DNA of 22,682 nucleotides from an uncultured Eubacteriales bacterium (lineage in GTDB: Bacteria > Bacillota > Clostridia > Oscillospirales > Oscillospiraceae). Positions 22,607 to 22,682 of the stretch are shown in pieces; position 1 is the stretch's first letter; every line of letters begins with the position of its first letter. The DNA lies in assembly GCA_934572535.1 (NCBI GenBank), contig CAKTLJ010000025.1:1-22682 (forward strand). The letters run 5' to 3'. The notes beneath the pieces were generated by a model. It was not told the DNA's origin. It was given only the letters and a program-made list of their open reading frames with translations, and made no database searches. Position numbers and translations under genes: made by a program.

Positions 22607-22682
<76 letters not shown>

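Overview
The window is about 22.7 kb of high-GC, low-repeat Bacillota DNA. Strong Shine-Dalgarno sites (AAAGGAGG, AAGGAGGT), DUF1836 and DUF4364 regulators, a cysteine-rich protein family known from Clostridia, lipoproteins and SLH-anchored surface proteins together point to a gut Oscillospiraceae (Flavonifractor/Lawsonibacter/Dysosmobacter-like). That assignment is inferred from gene content and style, not from a database match.

Layout. 1-283: intergenic DNA with direct repeats and a run of perfect hairpins. 284-1105 (-): nitrilase/omega-amidase-type C-N hydrolase. 1358-3160 (+): BlaR1-like M56 membrane peptidase with no BlaI partner. 3303-4997 (-): AlbA_2/GHKL ATP-binding regulator of visibly lower GC, probably imported, with three exact 13-bp repeats just upstream of its start. 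5332-6198 (+): conserved clostridial cysteine-rich protein. 6483-7022 (+): DUF4364 winged-helix regulator, preceded by a consensus promoter and a highly structured ~230-nt leader. A bidirectional terminator separates it from the convergent DUF1836-tatD operon (8532-7119, -).

The second half is an envelope region. Reading leftward from 15431 are an SLH protein with pilin-like domains, a double zinc-ribbon membrane protein, a tandem TPM-domain membrane protein, and two lipoproteins (the last DUF4300). Zinc-ribbon plus TPM recalls the B. subtilis pspA-ydjGHI membrane-stress operon, but no SPFH (YdjI) or PspA gene is present here. Reading rightward from 15728 are an extracellular solute-binding lipoprotein and a two-TM, LuxR-type membrane regulator, with no ABC permeases, so this pair looks like a sensor. 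Reading leftward from 22195 is an overlapping three-gene set (two double zinc-ribbon proteins and a receiver-like protein), then a second SLH surface protein. The window ends in a minus-strand tRNA cluster, Phe-Gly-Cys.

Two regulatory features tie the envelope region together. A 61-bp sequence (59 of 61 identical by eye) carrying a leftward promoter sits upstream of both the SLH/pilin operon and the zinc-ribbon operon, suggesting co-regulation or a mobile promoter. The rightward promoter of the solute-binding/LuxR pair has a run of eight G residues inside its 17-bp spacer, the architecture of a phase-variable switch, and its start region overlaps the leftward promoter. The structured leader at 6248-6440, the AlbA island and the promoter repeat/G8 switch are the best candidates for undescribed biology.
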